Shown here: positions 12,536 through 13,848 of the stretch, in pieces
Position numbering within the stretch: position 1 is the stretch's first letter
Layout: each line of letters opens with the position of its first letter
Assembly (NCBI GenBank): GCA_031257695.1
Contig: JAIROB010000231.1
Coordinates: forward strand, 1 to 13,848
Length of the DNA: 13,848 nucleotides
DNA from: Treponema sp.
GTDB taxonomy: Bacteria > Spirochaetota > Spirochaetia > Treponematales > Breznakiellaceae
Direction of reading: 5' to 3'
Notes under the pieces: generated by a model
Told to the model about the DNA's origin: nothing
Databases searched by the model: none
What the model saw: the letters and a program-made list of their open reading frames with translations, nothing else
Made by a program: the position numbers and the translations under genes

Positions 12536-13808
12536 CGCCATTGACATCAGGAAATTTGATCTCATGCTGTTGGTTTTGGCATTGATCGCGCTGGCCGCAG
12601 GGTTTATGGCTTTCCGGCTGATGAAAAAAGCCCCCGTGGCGCAGAAAAAAGACACGGCGCTGGTTTTTGCCCAATGGTGGGAGGACGAGCTGGAGGAGGG
12701 CACACTTTCAGCGCTGGCCGAAGAATTTGAAGCCCTCCATCCGGGCGTTAAGGTGCAGCTTGACAACCGGCCTTACGCAGAAATACTGAACGGCTTGCGA
12801 TCCCCCGGCGAGTCCTCCCTTGCCCCGGATATTGCCGGCCTGGATCCGTTTTGGTTTGAGGATCTTGTCCGGCAGGATCTTCTGGAGGAGCTGGACCCCT
12901 GGGAATCCACAGAAAATCTGCCTATGGAGCCTCCCGAAGGCTTCGATCGGGGCTACGAAAAGTGGGGACGGCATTTAATTTCCTTTATCAATCCCCTCTA
13001 CTATAACATTGCGCTGCTCCAGGACGCGGGTTTTGACCGGCCGCCAAAAAGCCGCTCTGAAATGCTGGCCTACGCGCGCTCCGTTACCGACGCCCGCGCC
13101 GGAAGGCACGCCTTGGCTATGGCGCTCAGCCCGGAAAATCCCCTGGGGGCATACCGGGATGTTTTTTCCTGGATCCGGGCTTTCAGCCCCCCGGCGTTTC
13201 GGAATTCCCGGCCGGATTTTTCATCCCGCTCCGTTGCCGGAGCCCTTGAATTTCTGGGGGAGCTGCGGCAGGAAGGATGTCTCGTTCCGGGAACGTTCAC
13301 TAAAACTGAAGCTGAAAAGCGGGAAGACTTTGTCCAGGGGCGCGCCGCCATGATGATCGCCTCTGTGGCGGATATCCATCTGCTGCGCCAACGCATGGGG
13401 GAAGACGCCTTTGGGATCACCGTGATCCCCGGCGAATCCTCCTTTGAGGGGAAGCCCGTCCTGGGCTTAACCGCCTGGGGCCTTGGCATACCCCGGAGCG
13501 CCGCCCACAAAGACGAGGCCAGGGCTTTCCTGTCCTTCCTCCTGGAACGCGGCCCCCTGATTGCCGAAAGAGCCCACGCTGTCCCGGGAAGCCTGAGCAA
13601 AACAATGGATTTTAGCGCCGTCCACCCCCTCTACGCCAAGGCTTACGATATGTACGTCTCAGGAGAAGCCGTTCAGGAATTTTCAGGCCTAGGCGGGGCG
13701 GACAAATTTGAAGCTCTGGTCCGGGAACAGTTATACGCCCTCTTTGAAGAGGGGCAGACCCCGGAAGAGACCGCCGGGCATATACAACAACAATGGGAAA
13801 AATTATAG
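12528..13808 (+). CDS. Membrane-anchored ABC-type solute-binding protein (family 1, sugar type)
   Basis: 426 residues from GTG 12528, chosen because AAGGGA lies 7 nt upstream; a TTG at 12495 would extend it but has no such signal. One hydrophobic helix (about 12-31) is followed by KK and a linker without a lipobox Cys, so it is probably tethered by an uncleaved anchor. The remainder has the two-lobed pattern of extracellular sugar-binding proteins: VFAQWW at the start of the mature part, FEALHPGVKV, PDIAGLDPFWFEDLV, and later the FVQGRAAMMIAS strand and a LTAWGLGIPRSAAHKDEARAF segment. No permease or ATPase gene is seen in the window, so it may be an orphan receptor or the first transport gene of a longer operon. 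It overlaps the shikimate kinase stop by 8 nt. Confidence 0.85.
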   Translation: MDSAIDIRKFDLMLLVLALIALAAGFMAFRLMKKAPVAQKKDTALVFAQWWEDELEEGTLSALAEEFEALHPGVKVQLDNRPYAEILNGLRSPGESSLAPDIAGLDPFWFEDLVRQDLLEELDPWESTENLPMEPPEGFDRGYEKWGRHLISFINPLYYNIALLQDAGFDRPPKSRSEMLAYARSVTDARAGRHALAMALSPENPLGAYRDVFSWIRAFSPPAFRNSRPDFSSRSVAGALEFLGELRQEGCLVPGTFTKTEAEKREDFVQGRAAMMIASVADIHLLRQRMGEDAFGITVIPGESSFEGKPVLGLTAWGLGIPRSAAHKDEARAFLSFLLERGPLIAERAHAVPGSLSKTMDFSAVHPLYAKAYDMYVSGEAVQEFSGLGGADKFEALVREQLYALFEEGQTPEETAGHIQQQWEKL

Positions 13809-13848
13809 CGCCGCTCTTAGCAACGAAGCTCCCCTACCCCCGGCAAGG
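13793..13848 (+). CDS. Start of a gene resembling MalT/LuxR-type regulators (partial)
   Basis: ATG 13793 overlaps the end of the solute-binding protein gene by 16 nt in another frame and stays open to the window edge (18 full codons, MGKIIAPLLATKLPYPRQ). The segment APLLATKL followed by P..R recalls the extreme N-terminus of large ATP-dependent LuxR-family regulators of the MalT type, which often begin LLxTKLxxPxxR. No clear ribosome-binding site is seen; overlap with the upstream gene could allow coupling. The call rests on fewer than 20 residues and is tentative. Confidence 0.45.
   Translation, partial: MGKIIAPLLATKLPYPRQ

Noticed and set aside
11936..12766. 276-codon frame antisense to the shikimate kinase and binding protein genes
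   Set aside because: Low-complexity Ser/Pro/Gly translation opposite two supported genes; a shadow.

Overview
The window looks like chromosomal DNA of a host-associated spirochaete of the Treponema lineage, perhaps a termite-gut type. This is inferred from the protein families and their style: GC-rich reading frames, frequent lipoproteins with a spirochaete-like lipobox, a TPR lipoprotein/DHH/TraB cluster, and weak Shine-Dalgarno signals. No rRNA or taxonomic marker is present, so the assignment is an inference.

Layout, left to right. (1) 1-292: the first codons of a leftward gene, its putative promoter, two adjacent palindromes, and the 3' half (anticodon loop to discriminator) of a tRNA-Leu(CAA) with no matching 5' half. 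That half-tRNA looks like an attachment-site scar or a decayed tRNA. (2) 293-2092 (minus): a membrane-anchored protein of unknown function. (3) 2167-5812 (plus): a tightly overlapping set of TPR lipoprotein, DHH/DHHA1 phosphoesterase and TraB-family membrane protein. (4) 10430-5833 (minus): D-Ala-D-Ala ligase, an M16 zinc-protease lipoprotein and an apparently exported nitroreductase-family flavoprotein, the last two translationally coupled. (5) 10559-10631 (minus): initiator tRNA-fMet with a good promoter. (6) About 10696-11226: a gene-free region made of nested inverted repeats. It contains a 147-bp two-hairpin core with near-perfect terminal inverted repeats, and further perfect hairpins. 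This is the most unusual structure in the window. (7) 11223-11873 (minus): a PrsW-like intramembrane protease. (8) 11915-13848 (plus): a divergent shikimate kinase overlapping a membrane-anchored ABC-type solute-binding protein, followed by the first codons of what may be a MalT/LuxR-type regulator.

Functionally, most genes concern the cell envelope (lipoproteins, peptidoglycan precursor synthesis, membrane proteases, solute capture) together with nucleotide turnover (DHH) and aromatic biosynthesis (shikimate kinase). I see no CRISPR array, transposase, phage structural gene or recognisable defence system. The candidates for something undescribed are the nested foldback region, the half-tRNA with its palindromes, and the exported nitroreductase coupled to an M16 lipoprotein.
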